A DNA stretch of 64,000 bases. It comes from CAVSUZ01 sp963791885. Lineage in GTDB: Bacteria > Pseudomonadota > Alphaproteobacteria > Acetobacterales > Acetobacteraceae. Under the pieces are notes generated by a model. The model was given only the letters and a program-made list of their open reading frames with translations. It was not told the origin of the DNA and ran no database searches. This document shows, piece after piece, positions 44,634 through 53,085 of this stretch. Position 1 is the stretch's first letter, and each line of letters opens with the position of its first letter. The stretch lies in assembly GCA_963791885.1 (NCBI GenBank), contig CAWBUL010000006.1, forward strand, positions 930,001-994,000, written 5' to 3'. The position numbers were made by a program, and so were the translations under genes.

Positions 44634-46067
44634 ATGAGCGCCACCGCCGACACATCCGACCACGCTGACCTCCTGCGTCAGCTCGACAATTCCGCCATCA
44701 CCCGCACCCACTGGAAGATCATGTTCATCTCCGGGATGGGGTTTTTCACCGATGCCTATGACCTCTTCATCATCGGCGTGGTAATATCCATCCTGAAGAA
44801 TCAGTGGCAGGTCTCCCCCACCGAGGACGGCTTGGTCACCTCGACCGCGCTGCTCGCCTCCGCCATCGGAGCCGTGCTGTTCGGCCGCATCGCCGACATG
44901 CTCGGCCGCAAGCGCATCTACGGCTACGAGGTGCTCGTCCTCGCCGCTGGCGCCATCGCCTCCGCCTTCTCGCCCGGTATCTGGTGGCTGATCGTCTTCC
45001 GTTTCATCCTGGGCATCGGCATCGGCGGCGATTACCCGGTCAGCTCCACCATCATGAGCGAGTACGCCGGCAAGCGTACCCGCGGCATGCTCATCTCCCT
45101 CGTCTTCGCCATGCAGGCCGCCGGCCTGATCGTCGGTCCCGCGCTCGCCGCCATCCTGCTCGCCAGCGGCCTGTCGCACGACCTCACCTGGCGGCTGCTC
45201 CTCGCCTTCGGCGCCGTCCCCGCACTTGCCGTGTTCCAGATGCGCCGGCACATGGCCGAAACCCCGCGCTACCTGCTCGCCCAGGGCCAGCACGATGACT
45301 TCCACACCGCCAGCCATTCCGTGCTGGGCACAGGGAACAAGCCCAAGGCATCAACCGCACCGGACGCGCTCGCGCGCCCGCGCGTGTCCTTCGCCGAGGG
45401 CTTCACCTCGCTGATCTCCAGCCGCACGCTGCTCATCCGGCTGATCGGCGCGAGCGCCGCCTGGTTCCTGATGGACTTCGCCTATTACGGTAACACGGTC
45501 AGCAGCCCCAGGGTGCTGGCAGCGATCTCACCCAACGACAGCCTGATCTGGCACGTGTTGATGCAGCTTGCCATTTTCGCCATCGCCGCCGTCCCGGGCT
45601 ATTTCCTCGCCGCCTGGTTCATGGACCGCATGGGACGCAAGACGATCCAGAATATCGGCTTCCTGATGATGGCGACTGCCTTCGGCATCATGGCGATCGT
45701 GCCGAATGTCGAAAAGCTCGTCGTTCTGTTCCTCGTCATCTATGGCGTGAGCTACTTCTTCACCGAGTTCGGCCCCAACTCCACCACCTTCATCTATCCG
45801 GCAGAGCTGTTCCCCGTGCGCGAACGCACCACCGGTCACGGCATCGCCGCGGCCGCTGGTAAGGTTGGCGGCTTCGTTGGTGTGTTCCTCTTCCCCATCT
45901 TTCTCAGCCACGGTGGATTGCACTTGGCCGAAGGCGTCGCCGCCCTCGTCAGCCTGCTCGGACTCGTGGTCACCATCTTCATGCTGCCGGAGACCAAGGG
46001 CATGAGCCTTGAGGAACTGACCGAGGAAGACACCACCCGACCACCGGCTGTCGCTCCGGCGACGTGA
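44634..46067 (+). CDS. MFS transporter, phosphate:H+ symporter-like (PHS family)
   Basis: A 477-residue, 12-helix inner-membrane transporter. The helix 1 signature MGFFTDAYDLFIIGVVISIL and the helix 4-5 motif FILGIGIGGDYPVSSTIMSE with the following YAGKRTRG are typical of the PHS branch (Pho84-like) rather than sugar porters. Motif A-type LFGRIADMLGRKRIYGYEVL and the late ELFPVRERTTGHGIAAAAGK are also present. ATG 44634 is used; a longer reading starts at 44598. The SDR gene overlaps its stop (GTGA), so they form an operon. Phosphate or small organic anion uptake is inferred from motifs. Confidence 0.87.
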   Translation: MSATADTSDHADLLRQLDNSAITRTHWKIMFISGMGFFTDAYDLFIIGVVISILKNQWQVSPTEDGLVTSTALLASAIGAVLFGRIADMLGRKRIYGYEVLVLAAGAIASAFSPGIWWLIVFRFILGIGIGGDYPVSSTIMSEYAGKRTRGMLISLVFAMQAAGLIVGPALAAILLASGLSHDLTWRLLLAFGAVPALAVFQMRRHMAETPRYLLAQGQHDDFHTASHSVLGTGNKPKASTAPDALARPRVSFAEGFTSLISSRTLLIRLIGASAAWFLMDFAYYGNTVSSPRVLAAISPNDSLIWHVLMQLAIFAIAAVPGYFLAAWFMDRMGRKTIQNIGFLMMATAFGIMAIVPNVEKLVVLFLVIYGVSYFFTEFGPNSTTFIYPAELFPVRERTTGHGIAAAAGKVGGFVGVFLFPIFLSHGGLHLAEGVAALVSLLGLVVTIFMLPETKGMSLEELTEEDTTRPPAVAPAT

Positions 46068-46912
46068 CGGCCCCGGTTTACATCATCGGCGCCTCTGGAC
46101 GCTCCGGCCTGGCCCTCTGTGCCAGCCTCCGAGCGGACGCCACATCCTTCGTTCCGATCGTGCGCAACCCCGCCCGCTGGCGCGGGCCGGAGGTCGCGCA
46201 CATCGCGGACCTCACCGATGCGCCCACGCTTCGCACCGCGTTGGCCGGCGCCACACGCATCGTCTCCTGTGCCCACGCCCGCCACGCACCCGCGATCATC
46301 GCGGCAGCTCCGCCCGAGGCCTCGTTTGTCTTCCTCGGCAGCACCCGCAAATTCACCCAATGGCCGGACGATCACGCCAACGGCGTTCTGGCCGGTGAGG
46401 CCGCCTTCCTCGCCTCCGGGCGCCCCGGCGTCGTCCTGCACCCGACCATGATCTACGGCGCCCAAGGCGAGAACAACGTCCAGCGCCTCGCCGCGCTGCT
46501 CCCCTTCCTGCCCATGGTGCCCCTGCCCAAAGGGGGGCGAGCCCTGGTCCAACCGATCTTCCAGGAGGACGTCACGCGCTCCATCTGCGCAGCCCTTGCC
46601 CGCACCTGGGACGCCCCGACCAGCATCGTCATCGCCGGCCCCGAACCGATCCCTTACGCCGCTTTCGTCCGTGCCATTACGGGCGCTGCCGGCCTCCGCC
46701 CCCGCCCCGTCCTCCCGGTCCCGCTCAGTCCACTCCTGCTCGCCGCCCGCGCCCTTGGACTGGTGCCTGGCCTGCCTCGGATCCGCACCGACGAGCTTCG
46801 CCGCCTCACCGAACACAAAGCCTTCGACATCAGGGACATGCGCCGCACCCTCGGAGTTGACCCCATCCCCCTCTCGGAAGGCCTCCGTATGCTCTTTCAA
46901 AACCGTATCTAG
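46064..46912 (+). CDS. NAD(P)-binding SDR/NDUFA9-like protein
   Basis: A 282-residue extended SDR-type protein. The nucleotide loop VYIIGASGRSGLALCASL (G-A-S-G-R-S-G) is at the N-terminus and the rest follows the atypical NmrA/NDUFA9 pattern: VRNPARWRGPEVAHIADLTD, SCAHARHAP, LHPTMIYGAQGENNVQRL, and VQPIFQEDVTRSICAALA. The catalytic Tyr-x-x-x-Lys is not evident (MIYGAQ region), so a redox enzyme or a sensor role are both possible. The GTG start overlaps the transporter stop by 4 bases, so translation is coupled. It may act on a compound brought in by that transporter. Confidence 0.8.
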   Translation: MTAPVYIIGASGRSGLALCASLRADATSFVPIVRNPARWRGPEVAHIADLTDAPTLRTALAGATRIVSCAHARHAPAIIAAAPPEASFVFLGSTRKFTQWPDDHANGVLAGEAAFLASGRPGVVLHPTMIYGAQGENNVQRLAALLPFLPMVPLPKGGRALVQPIFQEDVTRSICAALARTWDAPTSIVIAGPEPIPYAAFVRAITGAAGLRPRPVLPVPLSPLLLAARALGLVPGLPRIRTDELRRLTEHKAFDIRDMRRTLGVDPIPLSEGLRMLFQNRI

Positions 46913-46919
46913 ATATATC

Positions 46920-46948
46920 TTGACTACCGACATATCGGCATCTATATC
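46920..46948 (+). promoter_or_regulatory. Promoter with embedded palindrome before the PadR regulator
   Basis: TTGACT (46920-46925), a 17-base spacer and TATATC (46943-46948) form a good sigma-70 promoter directly before the PadR ATG at 46956, implying a very short or absent leader. Within the spacer, CCGACATATCGG (46927-46938) is a near-palindrome well placed as the regulator's own operator. AGATATATCT just upstream is also palindromic. Confidence 0.65.
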
Positions 46949-46955
46949 GCGACGT

Positions 46956-47516
46956 ATGCGATACGCATTCTTTGGCGGCCGAGACCGCCATTTTCATCAC
47001 CCCGAAGGCCAGGCGGATCGCCGGCACGGGCGTGACCATCATCACCATCGCCGCGGTCATCGCGCCTTCGACTATGGGGAGCTCCGGGTCCTGGTCCTCT
47101 CCATGATCGCCGAGGAGCCGCGCCACGGTTACGAACTCATCAAGTCCATCGAGGACCGCATGGGCGGCAGCTACAGCCCCAGCCCGGGCGTGATGTATCC
47201 AACGCTCTCCTGGCTGGAAGACATGGGCTACGTCGCGGTCGAGAACGCCGAGGGCAACCGCAAGCGCTACCGCATCACCCCGGAGGGTAAGGCCTTCCTG
47301 GCTGCCAATCGCGCCACGCTCGACGACCTCGCCACGCGCGTCGGGTCCGACGAACCTAGCGGCCCGCGCGGCATCCCCGCCCCGGTCATCCGTGGCATGG
47401 AGAACCTGAAGCTCGCGCTGCGGCTCCGTATGCGATCCGGCCCGATCACCGAGGAAGCCGCCCAGCGCATCGCCGCCGCCCTCGATGCCGCGGCCCGCGA
47501 GGTGGAGGCCCTCTGA
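46956..47516 (+). CDS. yqjI: PadR-family regulator with His-rich N-terminus (YqjI-like)
   Basis: A 186-residue winged-helix repressor. About 40 N-terminal residues are rich in His, Arg and Asp (RDRHFHHPEGQADRRHGRDHH region), and the HTH follows: FDYGELRVLVLSMIAEEPRH, GYELIKSIEDRMGGSYSPSP, GVMYPTLSWLEDMGYVAVEN. This matches YqjI of enterobacteria, which senses Ni/Fe through its N-terminal region and represses the adjacent siderophore-reductase gene. ATG 46956 follows the promoter closely. DUF2218 follows with a 1-base overlap, the typical partner, so a metal-responsive operon is likely. Confidence 0.85.
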   Translation: MRYAFFGGRDRHFHHPEGQADRRHGRDHHHHRRGHRAFDYGELRVLVLSMIAEEPRHGYELIKSIEDRMGGSYSPSPGVMYPTLSWLEDMGYVAVENAEGNRKRYRITPEGKAFLAANRATLDDLATRVGSDEPSGPRGIPAPVIRGMENLKLALRLRMRSGPITEEAAQRIAAALDAAAREVEAL

Positions 47517-47800
47517 TGTTGGTCTCGATCGCCACCACGCAAATGCCGCAGGCCGCACGCTACCTCACCCAGCTCTGCAAGCACTTCCAGCATCGCCTGC
47601 CGGTGACGCTGGAGGAGCGCCACGGCCGCATAGCCTTCGACGCCGGCACCTGCGATCTGGAGGCCGATCACGACACGCTCACGATGCGTGTCTCGGCTCA
47701 GGACGAACCCTCTCTGCGCCGCCTGGAGGATGTCGTCGCCCGCCATCTCGTGCGCTTCGCCTTCCGCGAACCGCCCGAAATCACGTGGCGGCCGGCGTAA
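47516..47800 (+). CDS. DUF2218 protein
   Basis: A 94-residue cytoplasmic protein of the DUF2218 family. The visible pattern RYLTQLCKHFQHRLPVTLEE, IAFDAGTCDLEADHDTLTMR, then a helix with DEPSLRRLEDVVARHLVRFA and a closing W matches it. DUF2218 is often next to, or fused with, siderophore-interacting ferric reductases and YqjI-type regulators, supporting an iron-related role here. Its ATG overlaps the PadR stop (TGATG), so it is in the same operon and probably autoregulated by PadR. The siderophore-reductase itself is not in the window. Confidence 0.85.
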   Translation: MLVSIATTQMPQAARYLTQLCKHFQHRLPVTLEERHGRIAFDAGTCDLEADHDTLTMRVSAQDEPSLRRLEDVVARHLVRFAFREPPEITWRPA

Positions 47801-47841
47801 CCTCTTGCATCCACCCGCCAGTCGGTGATCAGTACGAAGCC

Positions 47842-49017
47842 ATGCCGATCATCAATCGCATTGCCGAGTTCCACCCCGACATGACCGCCTGGCGGCGCGA
47901 TCTACACGCCCATCCGGAACTCGCGCTGGAGGAGACCCGCACCAGCGCCTTCGTGCAGGACCGCCTGCGCGAGTTCGGCGTGGATGAAATCGTCACCGGC
48001 CTGGCCAAGACGGGCGTGGTCGGCGTGATCCGCGGGCGCGGCGGCAGTGACCGCGCCGTGGGCCTGCGCGCCGATATGGACGCGCTACCGATTCCCGAGC
48101 AATCCAACCAACCCCATGCCTCGCAGAACCCCGGCGTCATGCATGCCTGCGGCCATGACGGCCACACCACCATGCTGCTCGGCGCCGCCAAATACCTCGC
48201 CGAAACCCGCAACTTCGATGGCACGGTCTACGTCATCTTCCAGCCGGCCGAGGAGAATTACGCCGGCGGCCGCATCATGGTCGAGGAAGGCCTGTTCGAC
48301 CGCTTTCCCATGGAGATGGTCTTCGGCCTGCACAACTGGCCGAGCCTGCCCGTCGGACAGTTCGTCTGGGGCACTGGCCCCGTGATGGCCGCGGTCGCCA
48401 ATATCGAAATCACGGTCACCGGCCGCGGCGCGCATGCGGCGCACCCTGATGCCGGTGTCGATCCGATCGTTGTGTCCAGCGCCATCGTCTCCGCGCTGCA
48501 AACGATCGTGTCTCGCACCATCGAGCCGAACTCCGCCGGCGTCGTGACGATCGCGCAGATCACCGCCGGGCATACCTTCAACGTCATTCCCGAAACAGCC
48601 TTCATGCGCGGCACCGCCCGCTGGTTCGCCCCCGAAGTCGGGGACAAACTGGAAGCCGGCGTGAAGCGCCTCGCGACCGGTATCGCCGAAAGCTTCGGCG
48701 CCCGCGCCGAGGTTGCTTTCACACGAGACTACCCTGCGACCGTGAACGAACCCGACGCCACCGCAATTGCGGTGAAGGCCGCCGAAACCGTCGCCGGCAC
48801 CGCCCGTGTCTCGCCCCTGAAACATCCGACCATGGGCGGCGAAGACTTTTCCTACATGCTGCAGGCCAAAAAGGGCGCGTATCTCATGCTAGGCGCGGGC
48901 CGCGGGCCGGACGATCCGCAGCTTCATCACCCTCGTTACGATTTCAACGACGAGATCTTGCCCATTGGCGCCTCATGGTGGTGTACCTTGGCGGAGCAGG
49001 TCCTGGGCCGCGGGTGA
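47842..49017 (+). CDS. M20-family amidohydrolase (hippurate hydrolase/amidase-like)
   Basis: A 391-residue metallo-amidohydrolase. The start MPIINRIAEFHPDMTAWRRD is typical of the family; the metal ligands are seen in LRADMDALPI, MHACGHDGHTTMLLGAAKYL, QPAEENYAGGRIMVEEG (catalytic/metal Glu pair), GLHNWPSLPVGQF, and a late His in KHPTMGGEDFSYML. The lid/dimerisation domain (about 185-300) has GRGAHAAHPDAGVDPIVVSS. It should hydrolyse an N-acyl amino acid or related amide in the cytoplasm. It lies 41 bases after DUF2218 and 57 bases before the aldolase gene; whether it belongs to either operon is unclear. Confidence 0.92.
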   Translation: MPIINRIAEFHPDMTAWRRDLHAHPELALEETRTSAFVQDRLREFGVDEIVTGLAKTGVVGVIRGRGGSDRAVGLRADMDALPIPEQSNQPHASQNPGVMHACGHDGHTTMLLGAAKYLAETRNFDGTVYVIFQPAEENYAGGRIMVEEGLFDRFPMEMVFGLHNWPSLPVGQFVWGTGPVMAAVANIEITVTGRGAHAAHPDAGVDPIVVSSAIVSALQTIVSRTIEPNSAGVVTIAQITAGHTFNVIPETAFMRGTARWFAPEVGDKLEAGVKRLATGIAESFGARAEVAFTRDYPATVNEPDATAIAVKAAETVAGTARVSPLKHPTMGGEDFSYMLQAKKGAYLMLGAGRGPDDPQLHHPRYDFNDEILPIGASWWCTLAEQVLGRG

Positions 49018-49074
49018 GCTTGCTCACGGACTGAAGCTGCCTCACACTCCGGGCGAACTGGATGGAGAAACCGC

Positions 49075-49837
49075 ATGTCCGCGGCCTTGAAGCGCCAGCC
49101 CGCCGAAATGTCCGAAACCGAGTGGCAGACCCGCTGCGATCTCGCCGCTCTCTACCGCATCGTCGACCACCTCGGCTGGACCGATACGATCAACACCCAC
49201 ATGTCCGCCCGCCTGCCCGACGATCACAACACCTTCCTGATCAACCCGTACGGGGAAATGTTTGACGAAATCACCGCCTCCTCGCTCGTGAAAATGGACA
49301 TGGACGGCAACGTCCTCGGCAAGCAAGGCAAGTTCAACAATGCCGGCTTCACCATCCACAGCGGCGTCTACAAAGCGGTTCCCCAAGCCATGTGCGTGCT
49401 GCACACCCACACCCGCGCAGGCGCCGGCGTCTCTCTGATCGACAATGGCATCCGTCCGATCAGTCAGGACGCACTCGCGGTCCTGGACGAGGTCGCCTAC
49501 CACCCCTACGGCGTGCCTGCCTCGCAGGAGGAATGCGACGCGCTCGGCCGCTCCTGCCAGCACGGAAGCTGCGTCGTTCTGCTCAACCACGGCCTGCTCA
49601 CCTATGGCCCGACCGTCCATGGCGCCTTCTTCCGGATGTACACGCTCGAACGCGCCTGCGAACTCGAACTGATCGCACGCATGATCGACGTCCCGCCCGC
49701 CTATATCGAGCCCCTCCATCGTCGCCCGCGCCGCCGAGCGCATGAAGAAGCGCCGCAACACCCCCGAATACGGCCTTGCCGACTTCCAGGGCCTCGTTCG
49801 TACCGTTGAACGCAAGGGCGCCGACTACAAGAACTGA
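49075..49837 (+). CDS. Class II aldolase/adducin-family protein, C-terminus shifted by one base
   Basis: A class II aldolase-type protein of about 250 residues. The core has DLAALYRIVDHLGWTDTINT (opening helix), HMSARLPDDHNTFLINPYGE, and the zinc-binding histidines in MCVLHTHTRAGAGVSLIDNG and LLNHGLLTYGP. In the first frame the end becomes Arg/Pro-rich and stops at 49809. In the next frame after the CCCC near 49712-49716 the family-like end appears: SIVARAAERMKKRRNTPEYG, then LVRTVERKGADYKN and a stop at 49837. One extra C explains this, so the listed span covers the restored gene. Family reactions are fuculose-phosphate-type retro-aldol cleavage or decarboxylation. The ATG has GGAGAAACCGC upstream. 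Confidence 0.82.
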
Positions 49838-49852
49838 CGCGCGTGTGAGCGC

Positions 49853-49873
49853 GAGGGCCCCTCTGCGGCCCTC
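49853..49873 (+). terminator. Hairpin after the aldolase gene
   Basis: GAGGGCC (49853-49859) pairs with GGCCCTC (49867-49873) across a 7-base loop, 16 bases after the restored stop. No clear T-run follows, so this may be a weak or rho-assisted terminator. It adjoins the C-rich dispersed repeat. Confidence 0.35.
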
Positions 49874-49904
49874 CAACTCCCTTCTGTGCCCTCTGTGTTA
49901 AACA
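49861..49904 (+). repeat. Short dispersed C-rich repeat ending CTCTGTGTTAAA
   Basis: Partner of the block at 36997-37042. Both contain reiterated C-T-C-(C/T)-G-(T/C)-G units and a conserved end (C)CTC(C/T)GTGTTAAA-x-AAG. It lies 60 bases before the molybdenum hydroxylase gene. Confidence 0.4.
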
Positions 49905-49963
49905 AGGGGGCTTGCGGGCCGTACCCGCGACCGACTTGAATTGCAGGAAACCGGAGCCGCCGC

Positions 49964-52291
49964 ATGCCGAAATTTGGCCTCGCCCAGCCCGTCCGCCGAG
50001 TCGAAGACCCTCGCCTGCTCCTGGGTGCCGGGCGCTACACGGACGACATACAATTGCCAGGCATGTTGCACGGCATGGTACTGCGCAGCCCACACGCGGC
50101 CGCCACCATCACGCGCATCGACACCACAGCCGCCGCCACTATCCCGGGCGTGCACGCCATCTACACCGCCGCCGAGCTCAAGGCCGAGAATATCGGGCCG
50201 CTCCCCTGCGCCGCGCTGCTCAAGAACAGTGACGGCACCGCCCAGGCCAGTCCGCCCCACCCCGTTCTGGCCGACGGCGCCGTGCGCCATGTCGGCGATC
50301 CCGTTGCTTTCATCGTCGCCGACAGCATCCAGGCCGGGCGCGATGCCGCCGAGGCCATCGTGGTCGATTACGACGTGAAACCCTCCATCACCGATCTCGA
50401 CCACGCCATGGACCCGGACGCCCCACTGGTCTGGCCCGACGCGCCGAACAACCTCGTGTTTGACTGGGACATCGGCGAGAAGGCGGCCACCGACGCGCTC
50501 TTCGCCAAGGCTGCGCACGTGACGAAGCTGCGCGTGGTCAACAACCGCATCGTCGTCTCCTCGATGGAGGCGCGCGCCGCTATCGCTGACTACGATTCCG
50601 CTTCCGGGCGCTGGACGCTCTATGCCAACACCCAGGGCGGCTGGCTGGTGAAGGACCTGATCAAGACCGTCTTCGGCGTCGAGGCTGATCGCTTTCGCGT
50701 CCTAACCCCCGATGTCGGCGGCGGCTTCGGCATGAAGCTGTTCCTCTATGCCGAGCATGTGCTGACCTGCTTCGCCGCCCGCAAACTTGGCCGACCCGTG
50801 AAATGGGCCGCCGACCGCTCCGAAGCCTTCCTCTGTGACACCCAGGGGCGCGATAACATCACCATCGGTGAGATCGCGCTCGACAAGGACGCCCATGTCC
50901 TCGCGCTGCGCACCCGCAATGTCGCGAACATGGGCGCCTATCTTTCTACCTTCGCGCCCTACATCCCCACCTATGCCGGCACCGGCGTGCTCGCGAGCGT
51001 GTATCGCTTCCAGGCCGTCCACGCGCATGTACTCGGCGTCTTCACCAACACCGTGCCGGTCGACGCGTATCGCGGTGCCGGCCGTCCCGAAAGCAACTAC
51101 TTGGTGGAGCGCCTGATGGCCGCCGCTGCGCGCGAACTCGGCATCGACCCGATCGAGCTGCGCAGCCGTAACATGGTCTCGCCGTCGGAGATGCCGCACG
51201 ACACGCCCGTCGGCAAGAAATACGACAGCGGCGATTTCCGCAAAGTGCTCGAAACCGCGGTGGAGAAGATGGGGTACGCCGGTTTCGCCGGGCGGAAAGC
51301 CGCCTCCAAGGTAAAGGGCAAACGCCGCGGCCTCGGCATGGCTTACTATCTGGAAGCCACCGGCGGCGACCCGACCGAGCGCGCCGAAATTCGCTTCGCT
51401 GATGATGGCAACGTCAACGTTTATGTCGGCACCCAATCGACGGGCCAGGGGCATGAGACCGCGTACGTCCAGCTCGTCTCCAACAAGCTCGGCATTGACG
51501 CCGATCGCATCCGCGTCATCCAGGGCGACACCGATACGATCCCGGTTGGCGGAGGCACCGGTGGTGCCCGCAGTCTTTATTCAGAAGGCCAAGCCATCCT
51601 GGTCACCACTGACTCGGTGATCGAGAAGGGCAAGCAGGCCGCATCCGAAGTACTGGAAGCAGCGATCGCCGATATCGAGTTCCGCGACGGAAGCTTCGCC
51701 ATCACCGGTACCGACCGTTCCGTCGACATTCTGCAGCTCGCCGAAACTCAGCGCGTCAAAGCGTCACGTGGTGAATCCGCCGTCACGCTCGACGCAGCCG
51801 AGGTCGCGAAGATCGATTTCCACACTTTTCCCAACGGCTGCCACATGGCCGAGGTCGAGGTGGATCCCGACACCGGCAAGATCGAGCTCGTCCGCTATCT
51901 GGTCTGCGACGATTTCGGCAAAGCCGTGAACCCGCTGATTGTACGAGGCCAGGTGCATGGCGGCGTCGCTCAGGGATACGGCCAATCGGTGATGGAACGA
52001 ACTGTTTATGATACCAGTTCGGGTCAGCTTCTATCCGGCACGTTTACGGATTACGCCCTGCCGCGCGCGGATGACTTGCCGCAAATCGAGGTGGAGTTAG
52101 TTGAAATTCCTTGCGCCACCAATCCGCTCGGCGTGAAAGGCGCAGGCGAAGCCGGCGCTGTTGGCAGCCCGCCCGCACTGATCAACGCCATTCTCGATGC
52201 ACTCGCAGACGATGGCGTGTCACATCTCGACATGCCGGCAACGCCGGAAACGGTCTGGCGCGCTCTGCACAACAGCCGCATCGCGGCATAA
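49964..52291 (+). CDS. Xanthine dehydrogenase/CO dehydrogenase-family large molybdenum subunit
   Basis: A 775-residue catalytic subunit that binds the molybdopterin cofactor. It opens KFGLAQPVRRVEDPRLLLGA, has the first Ald_Xan_dh domain, then VLTPDVGGGFGMKLFLYAEH (the Q/G-G-G-F-G loop), VDAYRGAGRPESNYLVERLM and the active-site Glu in VKGAGEAGAVGSPPALINAI. The A-Y-R-G-A-G-R-P-E loop is of aldehyde-oxidase/hydroxylase type; the CO-dehydrogenase form I loop (C-S-F-R) is absent, so CO oxidation is unlikely. The FAD and 2Fe-2S subunits that normally accompany it are not next door. Likely function: hydroxylation of an aldehyde or N-heterocycle. Confidence 0.93.
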   Translation: MPKFGLAQPVRRVEDPRLLLGAGRYTDDIQLPGMLHGMVLRSPHAAATITRIDTTAAATIPGVHAIYTAAELKAENIGPLPCAALLKNSDGTAQASPPHPVLADGAVRHVGDPVAFIVADSIQAGRDAAEAIVVDYDVKPSITDLDHAMDPDAPLVWPDAPNNLVFDWDIGEKAATDALFAKAAHVTKLRVVNNRIVVSSMEARAAIADYDSASGRWTLYANTQGGWLVKDLIKTVFGVEADRFRVLTPDVGGGFGMKLFLYAEHVLTCFAARKLGRPVKWAADRSEAFLCDTQGRDNITIGEIALDKDAHVLALRTRNVANMGAYLSTFAPYIPTYAGTGVLASVYRFQAVHAHVLGVFTNTVPVDAYRGAGRPESNYLVERLMAAAARELGIDPIELRSRNMVSPSEMPHDTPVGKKYDSGDFRKVLETAVEKMGYAGFAGRKAASKVKGKRRGLGMAYYLEATGGDPTERAEIRFADDGNVNVYVGTQSTGQGHETAYVQLVSNKLGIDADRIRVIQGDTDTIPVGGGTGGARSLYSEGQAILVTTDSVIEKGKQAASEVLEAAIADIEFRDGSFAITGTDRSVDILQLAETQRVKASRGESAVTLDAAEVAKIDFHTFPNGCHMAEVEVDPDTGKIELVRYLVCDDFGKAVNPLIVRGQVHGGVAQGYGQSVMERTVYDTSSGQLLSGTFTDYALPRADDLPQIEVELVEIPCATNPLGVKGAGEAGAVGSPPALINAILDALADDGVSHLDMPATPETVWRALHNSRIAA

Positions 52292-52429
52292 ACAAACGGT
52301 GATCTCCCCGTCAAAGTTCGCAGGTAAACTCACGAAGTTTCGAGTTGCCTGTCTGCACCTTCCCTCTCATTAGAAAACGGTAAGCCAGACGAAATCTTCG
52401 CCGGGTTTGCTCGAAGAAAGGGAAAGTAG

Positions 52430-53062
52430 ATGCGGATAACAGTGGGTACGGTTGGCGCAGCCTCAGCGGTTTTGGCCGCTCTGCTTGTTGCGCCTATGAT
52501 AGCGCAAGCAGTGCCGGTAACAGGCTCGATTTCGCTCGCAACGCTGGGTGGTGCGTCAGCCATGCCGACGCCACAGCACCTGTATACAGCGACAAGCGTT
52601 ACGGTCATACCTCCAATTGAGACCTCCGGGACCGGTACAGGCGGGCTGTCTGGGATCGGACCGGCCGCGCCTGTGACGTTGAGCGATACGACTTATGCTG
52701 TCACGCCGCTCGGCGACTTGGAATCGATCACGCCCTTCACGGCAATGGTCGACGGCTACACCTTCACGTTTGATCAGCAGGAGGTCACGGTCAACCACGC
52801 CACGGACCTTGGCACGCCAGCAGAGCATAACACGCTGTCGATCGCTTTCGTCGGTGACCTCACCGGCCCGAGCATTCCCTCGGGGGAAACGGCTTCGGCA
52901 ACCTTCACGTGGGATCAGACGGGCGGGGCCGGCGCAGACATTAGCTGGTCAGGGACAGCCGCCTATCCTGCGGCGATCCCTACTGTCCCCGAACCGATGA
53001 CTATCGCCACGCTCGGTGTAGGCCTGCTCGGACTCGGGTTGGTCCGCCGCCGGATCCACTGA
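52430..53062 (+). CDS. PEP-CTERM sorting-domain protein
   Basis: A 210-residue exported protein. The signal peptide (GAASAVLAALLVAPMIAQAV, about residues 9-28) and a Thr/Gly/Ser-rich beta-like body (TSVTVIPPIETSGTGTGGLS, VTVNHATDLGTPAEHN) are followed by the sorting tail VPEPMTIATLGVGLLGLGLV and R-R-R-I-H. This PEP motif, hydrophobic segment and basic end are recognised by exosortase, which moves such proteins to the outer surface or matrix. No exosortase or EPS gene is in the window. An intrinsic terminator follows the stop. Confidence 0.88.
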   Translation: MRITVGTVGAASAVLAALLVAPMIAQAVPVTGSISLATLGGASAMPTPQHLYTATSVTVIPPIETSGTGTGGLSGIGPAAPVTLSDTTYAVTPLGDLESITPFTAMVDGYTFTFDQQEVTVNHATDLGTPAEHNTLSIAFVGDLTGPSIPSGETASATFTWDQTGGAGADISWSGTAAYPAAIPTVPEPMTIATLGVGLLGLGLVRRRIH

Positions 53063-53085
53063 CTTTTCCTGTCCTGATAGACTCG

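Noticed and set aside
44400..45317. 305-codon minus-strand frame overlapping the PHS transporter start and peptidase.
   Set aside because: Gly/Glu/Asp-rich shadow without motifs; the transporter on the other strand is convincing.
49964..52291. Possible CO dehydrogenase large subunit (CoxL).
   Set aside because: The C-S-F-R active loop of form I is missing; the A-Y-R-G-A-G-R-P-E loop indicates another hydroxylase.
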